Source of the DNA: Tubiluchus corallicola
Lineage: Eukaryota > Priapulida > Priapulimorpha > Priapulimorphida > Tubiluchidae
Length of the DNA stretch: 64,000 nt
Reading direction: 5' to 3'
NCBI GenBank assembly: GCA_030141605.1
Contig: JAQGDQ010000091.1
Coordinates: forward strand, 310,001-374,000
Shown: one piece after another, positions 24,701-36,800 of the stretch
Layout: every line of letters begins with the position of its first letter
Position numbering within the stretch: position 1 is the stretch's first letter
Translations under genes and position numbers: made by a program
Notes under the pieces: generated by a model
The model's input: only the letters and a program-made list of their open reading frames with translations
Told to the model about the DNA's origin: nothing
Databases searched by the model: none

Positions 24701-27700
24701 CGATCAGATTCACTGCTGCAAAAAATCAATTAGTATTTGTCGTGTTTGCCTGCATTCTATGGCCTCGCTCTTGCAAATTGTGACTTTGCATTGCATAGTT
24801 CTGTAAATATAGTAGCTCACAGTAAAATTATAGTTTGAGTATAATTATGTATATTCATTCTATCTATTCTAATATGTATGTGTGCTTGTGATTTTATCTA
24901 CAATTTTAATGTTTATGGCTAATTTATGATGCTTTAATGAGCTTATATTGTATTTTATAATTCGACTTTAAATCAGATTTTCATTTTCAAATATACACAG
25001 CAAAATTAATCAAAAGCTTTTAATTTTAATCTTACTAATACACCTAGCATTGTAATATTGAGAATGTTGAGATTTGCCAGTCAGACCACTGTAAAAGTAT
25101 GTATTGTTTTGTTTCCAGCTTCATGTAAACTGTGTGTGTGTATTTCAAATTGCACAAAATGATAAATGTACACGAACACATTAATTAGTTGCATTTAAGT
25201 TTTGTCGTAAAATTATGCATCTGGCTACCCAATACTGACTCTTTGGTTATCTGGCATGGGCTAGTCAAACCCCTGCAAAAATATACTGTTTTGCCACAGC
25301 TGTGTGTACCTATAAAATTGTGTATTTCACATGCTTGCCCAAATTGTGTTACCCGCTTTTACACCCCATCCATGATTTATTTAGTATTATAAATTTCTTG
25401 TTCTTTGTTCCCTCACTGGTCTTTGTCTTGCAAGTATTTTCGGAAATTGTTAGCAGTTTGCCAGTAACTCACGCTGCCAACTGCTATTTAGCCGCGCTAA
25501 CTTTATGACGTTTCGTGAAAGGGTATCCTGCAGAAATATATCTTTGCAATGGGCCATTTTCGGTTAAGTGCCATATTTTTCATTTGGCTAATAGGAGACA
25601 TGAATGTTCTTTCCGTAGTGAGTACCGGTTTAGAAAAGAATGCCAAAAGCCGTTCGCCTTAATGGTGCATTGTTGGTCATAAATTGTGACATTTGCTTTT
25701 TTGTGCGCACTTACCTTGTAGGAAGATTTTCCTAGCAGGCCAGGTAGGTAATGCTTACAAATTGCTGAAATAAATGGAAAAATCGAGGAAAATTCAAGTT
25801 GTAAATGCTTCGTAGACGGCACTTGCTTGGCCCTATCAGTTCCTTTTTTCGAGTTGTTACTTCTGGAAGAAATCAGTGCGCCATTATAGTTAGCCATTTC
25901 CTTTGTTATTTAATCTTTCCAACGACTGGTCTTTGTTCTGTGGGTTTATCACGACAGTTTAGTTTGCAGCAGCACATTGAGACAGCAGCAGTTATTAACC
26001 ATAAAATGTCTCCTATCATTTCTATTGCTCATTCACCCTTGATACGTAAAACAGCTGCATTTTACCTATGAGCTGGAAGCTATTGTTGTGTATATTATTT
26101 GCGGGCGGAAAGCTGAGTATATATCAATAGAAAAACTCAGATCTCCATTTTGAGATTAGTTTGGAAGCATGAAAGCATAGTAGCATGGTTTCAGATATTA
26201 TTTTAATTAATTGCCCAAAAACGCCTTTGCTTTGGCGTAATAGTGCCGTTTATTGAAAGCCTTTGTGTGTGCATCAAAGCCAGACCTAGCATGTTTGCTA
26301 ACTAAATGGAACAACAGATGACAGCATTAGAGCGCTGATTCGTAATCAAAGGCGTGCGCGCATTCGTAAATTATATTCAGCGTTTATTAAAATGCTTACA
26401 TTTTAACTTATTGTTGATGCAATGAGGTTCGCTAAAGCTTTGTGTAAATAAATGCTAAATTCAGCTGTCCGGAAAACGGATCAAACAAAGGATTATTTTA
26501 AACACACTGCGTGTACTGTAAACATGTATATGCGGTTAAACGTGTTCTATGCGATTACTCAATTTTTGTTTGTTAGGTTAACTTGCATAGTTTGGATTTT
26601 AAACACTCTAACCCTCTAAAATTTAGTTAAATTTACACGTTATAGTGATAAGCTTTCTCACACTAGTTTCTTAGTATAACGTTCTTATCTGTATTTTGAA
26701 TCAGTTTTTCCCGTGGCAGAAAAAAAATCATATACATAAATTGTAATCTTTCACAATTAGTTCACATACTTCTAAATTTATTTGTTTGTACAAGTAAAAC
26801 ATGTAGTTTTTGCTAGCTTTATTGCACGTTCGCAAATTATCAGGAAATCCAAGAAATGTCATCTGTAAATGTTGCCTCACAGTCTCAAAAACTATGGAGA
26901 ACAATGCATTTATCTGATTGAGTTACAGCAACCGCTGGTGGCAGTAAAAGCATTTGTAAACGTCTCTGTTCTTATTTCTTTGCCCATTCTGTCTCGCCAC
27001 GGTGAACCAGAATACAATAAGTGCGTACTATAAGTAGGCCCAGTTATTCGCCTGATTCATGATCGCCATGGCTTTCTAGTCAAATGCCGTAAATACTAGT
27101 GTCATTTCCATAATTAGACATGGTCATTTCAGTCGCTGCCCAGCGTGATTTACTGCCACGCGATGACACGCTGTAATTTCTACAATCACTATAAATGTGC
27201 GGGGGTGGATGCCATTGCATAAGTACTCATGCACAAGTAGGCTGAGGAATCTAGGTCCCGCGAGCAAATTGCTTGATTCGTCAGCTTCTGGCGCCGTTTA
27301 TTGCAACTGTTGTAGAGAAAAACGGTCATTAAGTCATAATTAAGAGGTCAGTCATCTAAAGTGATGACAGTCTATAAGTGCTTCAAGTACAATATATAAA
27401 ATAACAATCTAGACTTCAGTGCGCAGAATTGTGACAAAAAAATGTACAACTGGATAAACAATGTTTTGATTGTTCTTGGGTACTTGTTGGAATTGTGTAA
27501 CTTACTGAAAAAGTCTTATAACCCATTCCAGTCCAAATGCCGTATTCCATTTTACAGATAAAAAGAGCATAAATTATGTTTTTCCCTACTTATAGCTCGA
27601 AGCTTAAAGAGAAACTAAGGTGGTAAGGTAGGTAGTAGGCTGCTGGCACTAATTGTACTCTTTGTGTCTCTCCTGTATTTATTTTAACTTGTCTCGCTTG

Positions 27701-30700
27701 TTATTGTGCGTAGTTAACTTTTATTGTTTTATGCAGTTAATATTTATCGTGTGTATGTAGATACTTTTAAAACGTAAAATACATAAGTAAATTATGCTCA
27801 TGTAATTTAATCACATCGCTTGTATTCGTAATTTCTTTCTTGTATTCCTTCCTTCGCTTGATCGGTGCATGTAAAGAAGTTGTTATACAAAGTGCACTGT
27901 TCCTCGGAGGACAAATATGAATATTTTCCGCTTCTAAAGTCAATATTTTTCAAGCGTTCACCCCCGCATTCTTGTTGTTTTAGGTTCTATGCAGGCCCTT
28001 GTGCAGAACGGAAATGGGATTTTTTCTTGTATTTGTGTAATATACTTCTCTTCGTATGTACACCATTATTCACACTATTCTTAATTACAATATCCATCCG
28101 TAACTTGAGGTTACCGGTTTTGGTTTATCTCTATCATATGCCCCCTAGCAAACTTTTAACAGAAATCAGTCTCGTCTTTTGATGGCATGGATATTTTCGC
28201 TTTGGTACTTCGCTCTATCAATAAACGTCAGATTTTCTCTCCATGGAATCACGGGCCCTGTTTTACGATGAATTTTTTGAGATTATCATCACCCCTTTAT
28301 CTCATTATTCTCATTTTGAACTTGAACATCAGCGACCAAGCGGCGGCAGCGTCGCAACTGCACAAATGGACTGGAGGTTTTTGCCAGTGTTCACAAAGGT
28401 CGTGGGTACAATAACCATTTGTTGTTATGCAAAGTGGCTTCTGCTGTAGTTCATTAAAGCAGCAGCTGCAGAGGCTATTAAGTTATCCGTGAAAACGAGT
28501 AGTCACCATTATTTAAGTATATTGTGCGAAAGTGAAGTGCTTGTTTTTTTTCAAACATTTGCAAATATTTACCTCTGAACCTTTTACTTTGTTATTTGTC
28601 ATTATTGTTTGAGAGTATAGTCCTTTATCAATCGTATCTGTTGTTCATAGCCAGCTACGATTTGAATTTGGGGAAATATGCTATTCATGTTAAAAAAGTA
28701 AAAACGTACTTGTATGTGTTTTATCTGTTATAAAACATTTTTGGCCTTCTGATTTGCCGGCCCCAGCCCAGGTTTGTATTAATAACACTAAGTACAGCAT
28801 TTTAAAGCTAACTGCGCCTTCCTAAAATTCTATACGTGATATTCTATAGTATGATATTGGTGCAACGTTAAAACGTTTTTATTTCTCTGCATTTGGTTCT
28901 GTAATCCTGTAATCTAAAATCTGTCAACGTTTTGTAAAGACTTGGGCGTGGCTACAATACAATGTAGCCTTTATCCGGGTATACTATCTGCAACTGCCTA
29001 TTTTAGTATGAAAATTACTAAATGATTTTTTCCTGCTCAGTCGCCTCAGGTGTAATGGCAACTTTGTGTATACTTGGCAACAATAGCAGGTGCGATACAT
29101 CACTGCTACAAGTATATACACTCTGTCATAATCCTATTACTATTTGCACCTGATGCCTACAAAAATTCTAAAATTGTAAGTAAGCATATTCATGTATGAT
29201 AAATGTGTGTAAAGTGTATCTGCACAGCTTGATAGGTAGATATTAGTCCGCCTTAGTAAAATACATTTTGGGGCTTTGGTTTTTATATTTTTATGATGGT
29301 ATGTAGGTTTGGTGTTTTTTCACAGTATATTGTGTGTATAATATATGTACACATATATTAGCAATTTCATTACTGTTATATAAATTTAATATTGCATAAT
29401 TGATAAGTAATTAATTACAATCTCAAATATACGTTGACTAGGTGGTATCTAGCCCCACGCGTATTGACAGATGGCTAGACATCGTTGTACTTGTCTAATT
29501 ATGCTAATATGAAATTATATATGACCGTGTGACGGTTTACTACTGGGGTGAATATGGAAGCCACTTTTATTTGGCTTACGAACTTCGCCGTAAGAAATCT
29601 TGACCGTGTATTACACCTTGTTGTTGTAAACATGCACAAATGCAGACGTTAGAACAAGTAAGGGACAGTGTGAAGCTTTAGCAAATTTATCACGTCGTTC
29701 TGCCACTGACGCTGAGATCTCTGTACTATAAAACATTTACATCCTCGGGCTTGCCGGCTTCAGTATATAACTGATTGGCAAGTTCATCGGGAAAGGTACT
29801 TTATTTATCGACCGCGCCGTTAATTCCCTTTATAGTAGGCGATGTTAGATGTGGCATTTGCGGCATGGCACCCTGGCGGATGCTTGAAGAGAGTTGATCA
29901 ATCATACTGAGCTGAAAGGAGCGGCAGGGTTGAGTTTTTCTTGTGCAAATTAGCGGCGTGTGTTATTATTATCGTAAAGTTGAACGGCTTTCGTGCGCAT
30001 TTTGGGCATTATGGAGTTAAATGGCGTGTGCAGAGTAGGTTATAGCATGATTAACTCGTCATCTGTTGTGAAAGACCTGTCATGTACACGTTTTACTCTC
30101 AGTCGCTCAGCGCATTCAACAACCTCACTTTGTAACTCAGATTAATGTCAAATGGATGATTGCAGCCGCAGCATTAGAGTTAAATTTCCCCAGTTTACAA
30201 TTACGACGACGTAGTTAGTCTAGCGATTCCCTTAACCTACAAGTGCTCCTTCAAATTTGATGTAGACACAGACGTCCGTGGCTGATACAAAACTAACTTT
30301 GCCTACATCAGTGTACAAGTACTTTTAGCTTTTTACAATACTTTGTGTAAGTCAAGTTAAACATGAGATATAACCAAATGATCAGTGTGCGAAACTTGTC
30401 TGTTTTCAAGTAAAACTTTCTTGTCCTGTTACAAATTTCTGGTTTCTATACTTGCTACCGTCTTTGCTTTTTCCGTGCACGTAGTTCTTTAGCTGTTGTA
30501 GTTAGCTGTTGTTAGCAGAGCTTCCTGAATAGTGGGATCAATTATAGCGCTCAGTGCGCTCTCACGCAAGGCTATAACTTATCTCAGGTTTAACCCGCTA
30601 ATAGGATGTCTCAATTGATTTCTCTGTTTAGCTGACGTGCAGTGGTTTAAAGGAAATGATTTGCGGCAGATTATCGTGATGTTCTACAAGTTTCCCTCCA

Positions 30701-32435
30701 CCATTGCGTGTTATTCCGCGAAGGTTGTCAATCTGCGGGCGACAAGTATTGACCATAGCGCAAAATTGACAGCAGCTTCTTTGTGCCACACACACACACG
30801 GGAGATTTTCTGCGAGAGAGTTGAAGTAGCGTGGACACCATAGAGCAGCGGTTGCAAATCTATTAATAGAAAGTAGAACATTAGTAAAAAGCAAAAAAGT
30901 AGAAAGTACAAACTGGTTTCAATTTGTTTTTGCTAATAATTTTATTTGTTTTGATTTACGACAAGTAACACTTTTTGATTCGGCCATTTCGATGGCCTGC
31001 CTCTTACGTTCATCTCGAATACTCCACAGTTAAAAAGATCTCATTTTCACTGCTTAAAAAGTCCTCTATAGCCCCTGAGGGCAATGTAAAAGAATTCTTA
31101 TAAATTCGTTTAATTTTTTTACATTTGCACCAATCTCACCTGTCACATTGTTAGGTCTGTAGCTGGCGCAATAATACCTGCCTTGACTGTTACTGCAAAA
31201 TTTCAGCGAAAGAAAGAACTGTTTGATAAGCCATGTTGCTGTTGCTGTCTAGTTTGCAAGTTTTTCTGCAGCTTTAATTCTTTGGTGACGCACGCTTCCC
31301 GTTTGAAAAGTGAAAACAGAAGCCAGACACTTTACACGAATGAGAAACAGTTATTGTTACAAACCTATCACAAGAACCAGTCAACTTCATGCCCCAGCCC
31401 CAGTAATCTAATTACTTTTTACTTGGAGGTTGCCTAAAAGCAAAAGATGAGGCTTATGTCATTGTTATTAGCACAGTCATTATCTCTGAGTCACTGGTTC
31501 AAATTACTCAAATTGTAGTTACATCTGATACACATCATTCACTAGGCACACACAATAATATTAATGATTACGTTTGTCATCTTTCACCTTATACTGGGTG
31601 TATGATAGTCTCTACTCACATTTTAATTGCGCATTATATAATTTTTGTGTAATTACGTTATACATTTTCTGCCGAGTGGTTTTTATTTCAACTAGGTGCC
31701 GGTTTTAATTACATTTTAATAGCAAACTAAATACACTAATTTAAAAAGAGGTAAGCAAATGCACAACCAAGACCAGGTCAACTTCTAGATCTAATAACAG
31801 GAAAACTCGTTGATTTTCTTTTTCTAAGATTAAACATTAATTGTACAAGTAGGAATATATGTGAGATACTGCACTTCTTGTAGTTCATATATGTCGGTAT
31901 GCACGGAACAGGAAAAACTGCCATCCGTGTGTATGATTTGGTTTACGATTCCTAGACTATTACGACAGCCATTGAAAGTACTTAACCTTTTTGATAGATC
32001 ACAAACATATTGATTGTAAAATCGCACCCACAAGATCTTGCGGAAATTTGTTGATTTGCTTTTTATTCCGGAAAGGATTGTAAGCCTATTTGTGCATAAC
32101 ATCTTTACACAATTATACGGCGAATTCAGTCCCACACGTGTTTTTTGAAACCGAATTACATATATCCTATGTGTGGAAAATGTGTTCACACTTATAGTGA
32201 ACAATTTGCCAATTTTTCTACCACTGGTGGTTCGCCCATAATTTACGTATGTATAATCTGAGTATATGTATCATTTGTCTTCGAATAACTCTTGACCAGG
32301 GTTAACGCAAATTTGCGGCATTCTAGGCTCGTTGTTGCTTCTTGAGTGTCTCTTGCTAATCATTTAATTATTATTAAAAGCATTTACTTTTAATGATTTA
32401 CTTATTATTTGGTAAGGCTGAAATTTTGTATATAG
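18786..32435. other. Long AT-rich non-genic stretch
   Basis: I recognise no gene in these 13.6 kb. It could be an upstream intron of the NCKAP5-like gene or intergenic DNA. GC-richer patches occur at 19.5-19.8 kb, 20.25-20.85 kb, 27.1-27.3 kb and 29.7-30.0 kb. The first two have minus-strand open frames bounded by plausible splice sites (see findings). A (CA)n of about 14 bases lies at 30787-30800. Conserved regulatory elements cannot be excluded without comparison to another species. Confidence 0.5.
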
Positions 32436-32605
32436 AATTAATCCCTTCAACAAGAAGAAGACCTGGTGAGAGTGGGGATATGCCAGGTAAAATCGTCCAG
32501 AAGTGATTTTTGTGAAGATCACCCATTCACATGCTCAGCATTTCATAATTACCACCGCGAAGCAGACGTTTTGACCACTTAGCTTACGGTTGCCCAACAG
32601 TCACA
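32436..32605 (-). mobile_element. tRNA-derived SINE-like relic
   Basis: Read on the minus strand, the right end begins GGGCAACCGTAAGCTAAGTGG and continues through AACGTCTGCTTCGCGG. This matches the 5' half of a tRNA (box A, D-arm, anticodon arm). A non-tRNA body of about 110 bp follows. The head is degenerate (box A has an extra base, box B is not clear), so this is a decayed SINE rather than a tRNA gene. Confidence 0.45.
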
Positions 32606-32649
32606 GTGGCCTCTCAAGTGTTCCCTCGCCCAGTCAGAAATGTTTTTCT

Positions 32650-32735
32650 TGACCTAATGTATTGTACATCCAGAGTAATGGATTGTGAATCAGAGGTCCT
32701 GAATGAAACCATCTGCTGAAGCCATGCTGCATTTC
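32650..32735 (+). mobile_element. Second tRNA-like SINE-like fragment
   Basis: The stretch GTAATGGATTGTGAATCAGA followed by GGTCCTGAATGAAACC resembles a tRNA anticodon arm, variable loop and a worn box B. It points away from the minus-strand tRNA-like sequence immediately to its left. The evidence is similarity by eye only. Confidence 0.35.
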
Positions 32736-33708
32736 TTCACTCCTACTCATTCGCTGCTGCAGAACCTTACATTTGTATGTTAATATTTGATATGGCACTT
32801 ACTGTTAATTGTACGCTACGACCTTTTAAACTAGAAATATCAATTCTGCTTACCAGAAAAGAGTTGTTTCTCATAGGTACCAATCCATATTGTATTTGAA
32901 GGTTCTTGCATTATTAATTAGCGCTTGCGTGCCTTCTGTACATGGGCATTCTTGATGTTTTTATGCAGTGTACATGTATTTTTATGTATATATGTCAGCG
33001 TTATAAATGACAGGCCTTATTTATACTGACTAGCCACAAAAGGTTAGGAAATATTTTTTATCTTTTTATCCGTCTTTGAATGCAAATCAATAAGTAGCAG
33101 ATTTTATTGGCTATACACCTGTTTTGAATTCCGTAAGTCATCACACTTTGTTGATTATGTAATTGTAAGCATTATTGTCACTATGACGTGTTTTGTGAAT
33201 TGGCTTTAAGTATTTGTATGGTGAATTTTCACTCTTAAAAGCTATATAACCAGTTAGGCAAGTAAGTTAAGCCAACATATTTATTGTTTACTTCCTTTAT
33301 GTATTTTATGAAGAGTAACAGGTTTAACAGCATTTTATTGGTCAAAAACAGTATTGAAGAATGGGCATGAGGCATTGAAATAGAGGTATTACTAGCAGGC
33401 TAACAGAAATAGTTCGTACTATCTCTAACTTCCATGAAAAGCTACCATTACAAATAAGTAGAATAACTTTAGATGCCAGATCTCAATTTTAATTTACAAT
33501 CAAATACTTATAAAATTGTTGTGTTAGAATAATAAGTAATAATATTTCATATTATGGATCATATTGCCTGTCTTACTAAAAACCTCTCAGTATTAACTCT
33601 GCAAAGTGCTATTCATAAGTGAAATGAAAAGGGCTTCAAACCTGCTGTATTTGGAAAACCAAACCATTTTTATTTGTCTATGTTGAATAAAATGTTGTTT
33701 TGTTGCAG
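32736..33708 (+). other. Sequence upstream of first recognised NCKAP5 exon (intron)
   Basis: AT-rich with no open frame of note. It ends in the polypyrimidine/CAG acceptor TTGTTTTGTTGCAG at 33708. Because the exon that follows starts mid-coiled-coil in phase 0, at least the 3' part of this stretch must be intron. Confidence 0.7.
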
Positions 33709-33842
33709 AAAGAACGTCTAAAGAAGGAACTAGAGAATGAGAGAACCTTACGGATTGAGGCTGAATACAGGATGCAAGAAATGGCTACAGACAATGATAG
33801 GTGCAAGACAAGATTAGATATGCTACAGGACGAATTCAACAA
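33709..33842 (+). CDS. NCKAP5: NCKAP5-like exon a (coiled coil)
   Basis: Residues 1-44 of the visible protein plus two bases. The acceptor is TTGTTGCAG and the donor AA/GTGTGT. It is a highly charged heptad sequence (KERLKKELENERTLRIEAEY...). It aligns with the vertebrate segment that contains EERHLRLQSEKRLQE. It starts in phase 0, so an upstream coding exon must exist. Reading past the donor leads into intron sequence and a stop at about 34160. Confidence 0.88.
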
Positions 33843-36800
33843 GTGTGTTTACTGTTCATATTACTTTGTGCCTAATTTACTGTCAGTCATTCTAAGTTTG
33901 AAAACAATTGAAATGAAGACTAGTTTAGTACTAAACATTTGCCACAATTATGCTAAGAACTTAAGATATCTGCCAAATATTTTGTTTGAAATATGTAATT
34001 TTGGTTATAAATTTATCCATTTCAAAAGTGTGTTGCATAATAATATGTTTAATTTATGTAACCTTGTTGGGTATTACCTAATAATTCAGAATAAATGGAC
34101 GAAACATGTCTGGTTTCCCAACTGGGTGCATCAGGAACTTGTCGGTCTAGGAGTTATGTGAAAATTCTTGCAAACTGTAATCAAAATAACCTCCAGACTG
34201 AAGTGATAAGCCTCTGCTGCATTCTAAGATTATAAATAAGCAGAAATGTTTGTTTGCAGACTAAGAAATGCCTTCTTGGTAATACATATGCTTTGCTGTA
34301 CTTAAACTTGAACTATTCAGACTGCAATGTACATAATTTTCAAAATTTCATATTAGACAGGCAAATAAATTTTTGTTTTCAGAATTTGCCATTATCTGCA
34401 CTTATTGAGATTCTTGTATTTTTGTTTATGGATACATTTTTGGATTTTTTTTAGTATGGAAGATGTGATCAAGCAGTTGATGCAGTGTAAAGGCAAGATC
34501 GATGAACTGCAACAAGAGAAGGCTGTTTTAATTCAGGAGCACCAGGGGGTAACACAGCAGCTTCGAACTCAAATTAGTCAAACTGAGCAAGAGAACTCCA
34601 GTCTACGAAATGAAGTCAAGCGCATGGAGGCTCTGGTAATTAAACATTATAGCTAAAAACATTTTATAACATCGCAGATCCTGTCTATTTTTTCAGCTAT
34701 ATATATCATTTGTGTCACTTTTCTTTTTTATTCTTTCTCATCTGGCATCACTGTCATTTCATGGAAGCCACATTTTCATTTTATCCTTTTTGTATGAAGA
34801 TAAATATATATGTAACATTCAGAAAATGAAGTAATCACAAATTGTCACTAGTACAGTGTCACTGCTAAATTATCATGCAAAGTATCACTATCACTATTAT
34901 ATTATATTATATTTCTATTTAAATAGTAGGTAAAATAATTCTACCATTTAACCATAATAAGTTGTGATTGTTTGAATTTTTACATTGACCGCCCATCATT
35001 TTAGTTGAGCACGTCCGCATTTTACTTATTTTCATTTAGGAGGTTCTTTTTTTCACTTTCTACATCTTATTCTAAATATTCTTTTTTCAAGCTGTCAGCT
35101 TTAGGTGAAAGTGAACAGGATGGTGAAGAGGAGGTAGGGCTGGAAATGCTCGATTTACTCATGGTCTTGTCGCTTTAATTTACTAATGTGGTCATTTCCT
35201 TGCTTTTGCTTCACTTTAGCATTTTCTTTTGTTGGCTTCATGTATCAATATTTACAAATGTGTATTGGCTGCTGGCTATTTTTACTCATTAATTACACTG
35301 ATGCTTATAGTTGGTAAAAAATCGTAACCAAATGTTTTTACTAAGAAAGGTAACAATTACAGATGGGCTGTTTGTGCTTTTTGTGTCAATTTGCTAAATG
35401 TTTCTCATTTTCTAGTAATGTTGCAAGCATGAAATGCACAGCTATTGGCCCTGCCAATAGAGTGTTAATAATTATTCATATCATTCAAGCTTCGTTATGC
35501 TTTACATTACACTTATAAATTGATAGTATTTTTGGTAATGTTTTTAAACTAAGCTCATTACACCTAGTTTGAATTTCAGCTTCTTTATTTATATAATAAT
35601 AATTCTTCACATATAATAATAATAGCTGACTCATACTGACAGCTTTAACCGTTTACGACAGTACAGTTTTCCAGTTCAGTATGTTCATATTGCTTTATCT
35701 AAAGTTAATATGTTTGGCCAATTTGTTGGTGCTTTTTTCTTTCGCCTTTAAAGTAATGAACTAGGACACTTATTTGATTTTCAAGTGGCTTTCTGTCAAG
35801 CCAGATAGCTGCTGTGTTATGCCCAGGCATTGTTGAAAACTTGTGAGAACAGTAGTATAACTCTTTCAATATGTTTTTAAGTGTCTTTTTAGGGTTCAGG
35901 CTTTTTTAGGTAAGCTCAACTTTAGAGCAGTTTTGAAAAGGGAAAGCTGTTCTATACACGATTACAAAATATTTGGTTGTTCGATTTCGTACAAGAGTTG
36001 TTAGTGTGGGATAAATTTTCTTATAGATCATTTGACTTTTCTGATGCTGCAACCTGCTTTTGATACCTAGGTTCCGTTGTGCAATAGCACTCTCCATGTA
36101 ACACTAATTTGTTTCAGATCACATCATTCTAATAAATGACTGATCTTCTTTTTTTAAAAGAGTATATATTTTTGAAAACAAAACATTTTTACACATAAAT
36201 AATTTCTTTGCCAGACCGGTGCTGTGTCAGATCAAGGGAAGTTTAGAGCATTGGTGGAAAGATTGAAAGCTCTGGAACAGCAAAACTCTAACCTGATGGT
36301 GGAAAGCGAAAAGCAAAGAGTTGAGTATGAGCGCTGCCTGGATGAGATAGCTAATCAAGTTGTACAAGCTGTTATGGCACAAAAGGTTTTTATAAGTTAT
36401 TTTGAATATGTTTATAATTGTATTTGTCTCATTTTCTCATTCCTTTCACAATTACATCACCTTAAAATATCCTCTCTTTTACTATAATGATATTTATAAC
36501 TTTCTGAAAATAAGTCGGTTTCGGTTTTGCATTTCCATTTAGGCATTTTTCCTACTGATATGCAGTTGTGACACATCTTCCCTGAAAAAAACAAAGTATT
36601 CCAGATTTGACCACTGCTCCGTTTAGACTAATGACCGTTTTTGTTTATGACTAATTTCAGCAGTCCTATACTGGTCAGTCCTATATGACGTATGAAATTT
36701 AAAATTCTGTCTTGTTTATGTGTTTTTGTTTCTGGCATTGAATGGCACCTGCCCAAGCTTGTATTATTATAATCTGTGTGTAATTCCCAATGTAATAACT

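Noticed and set aside
13274-29924. Shared 14-mer GAGCTGAAAGGAGC at 13274 and 29911 as a repeat family
   Set aside because: Similarity does not extend beyond the 14 bases, so chance is adequate.
31830-32204. 124-codon minus-strand open frame
   Set aside because: No family resemblance, AT-rich codon make-up like the surrounding non-coding DNA, no supporting signals.
33843-34161. Extension of NCKAP5-like exon a into a 153-codon frame
   Set aside because: Sequence after 33842 is AT-rich intron. The phase-compatible next exon begins at 34455 with the conserved MEDVIKQL block.
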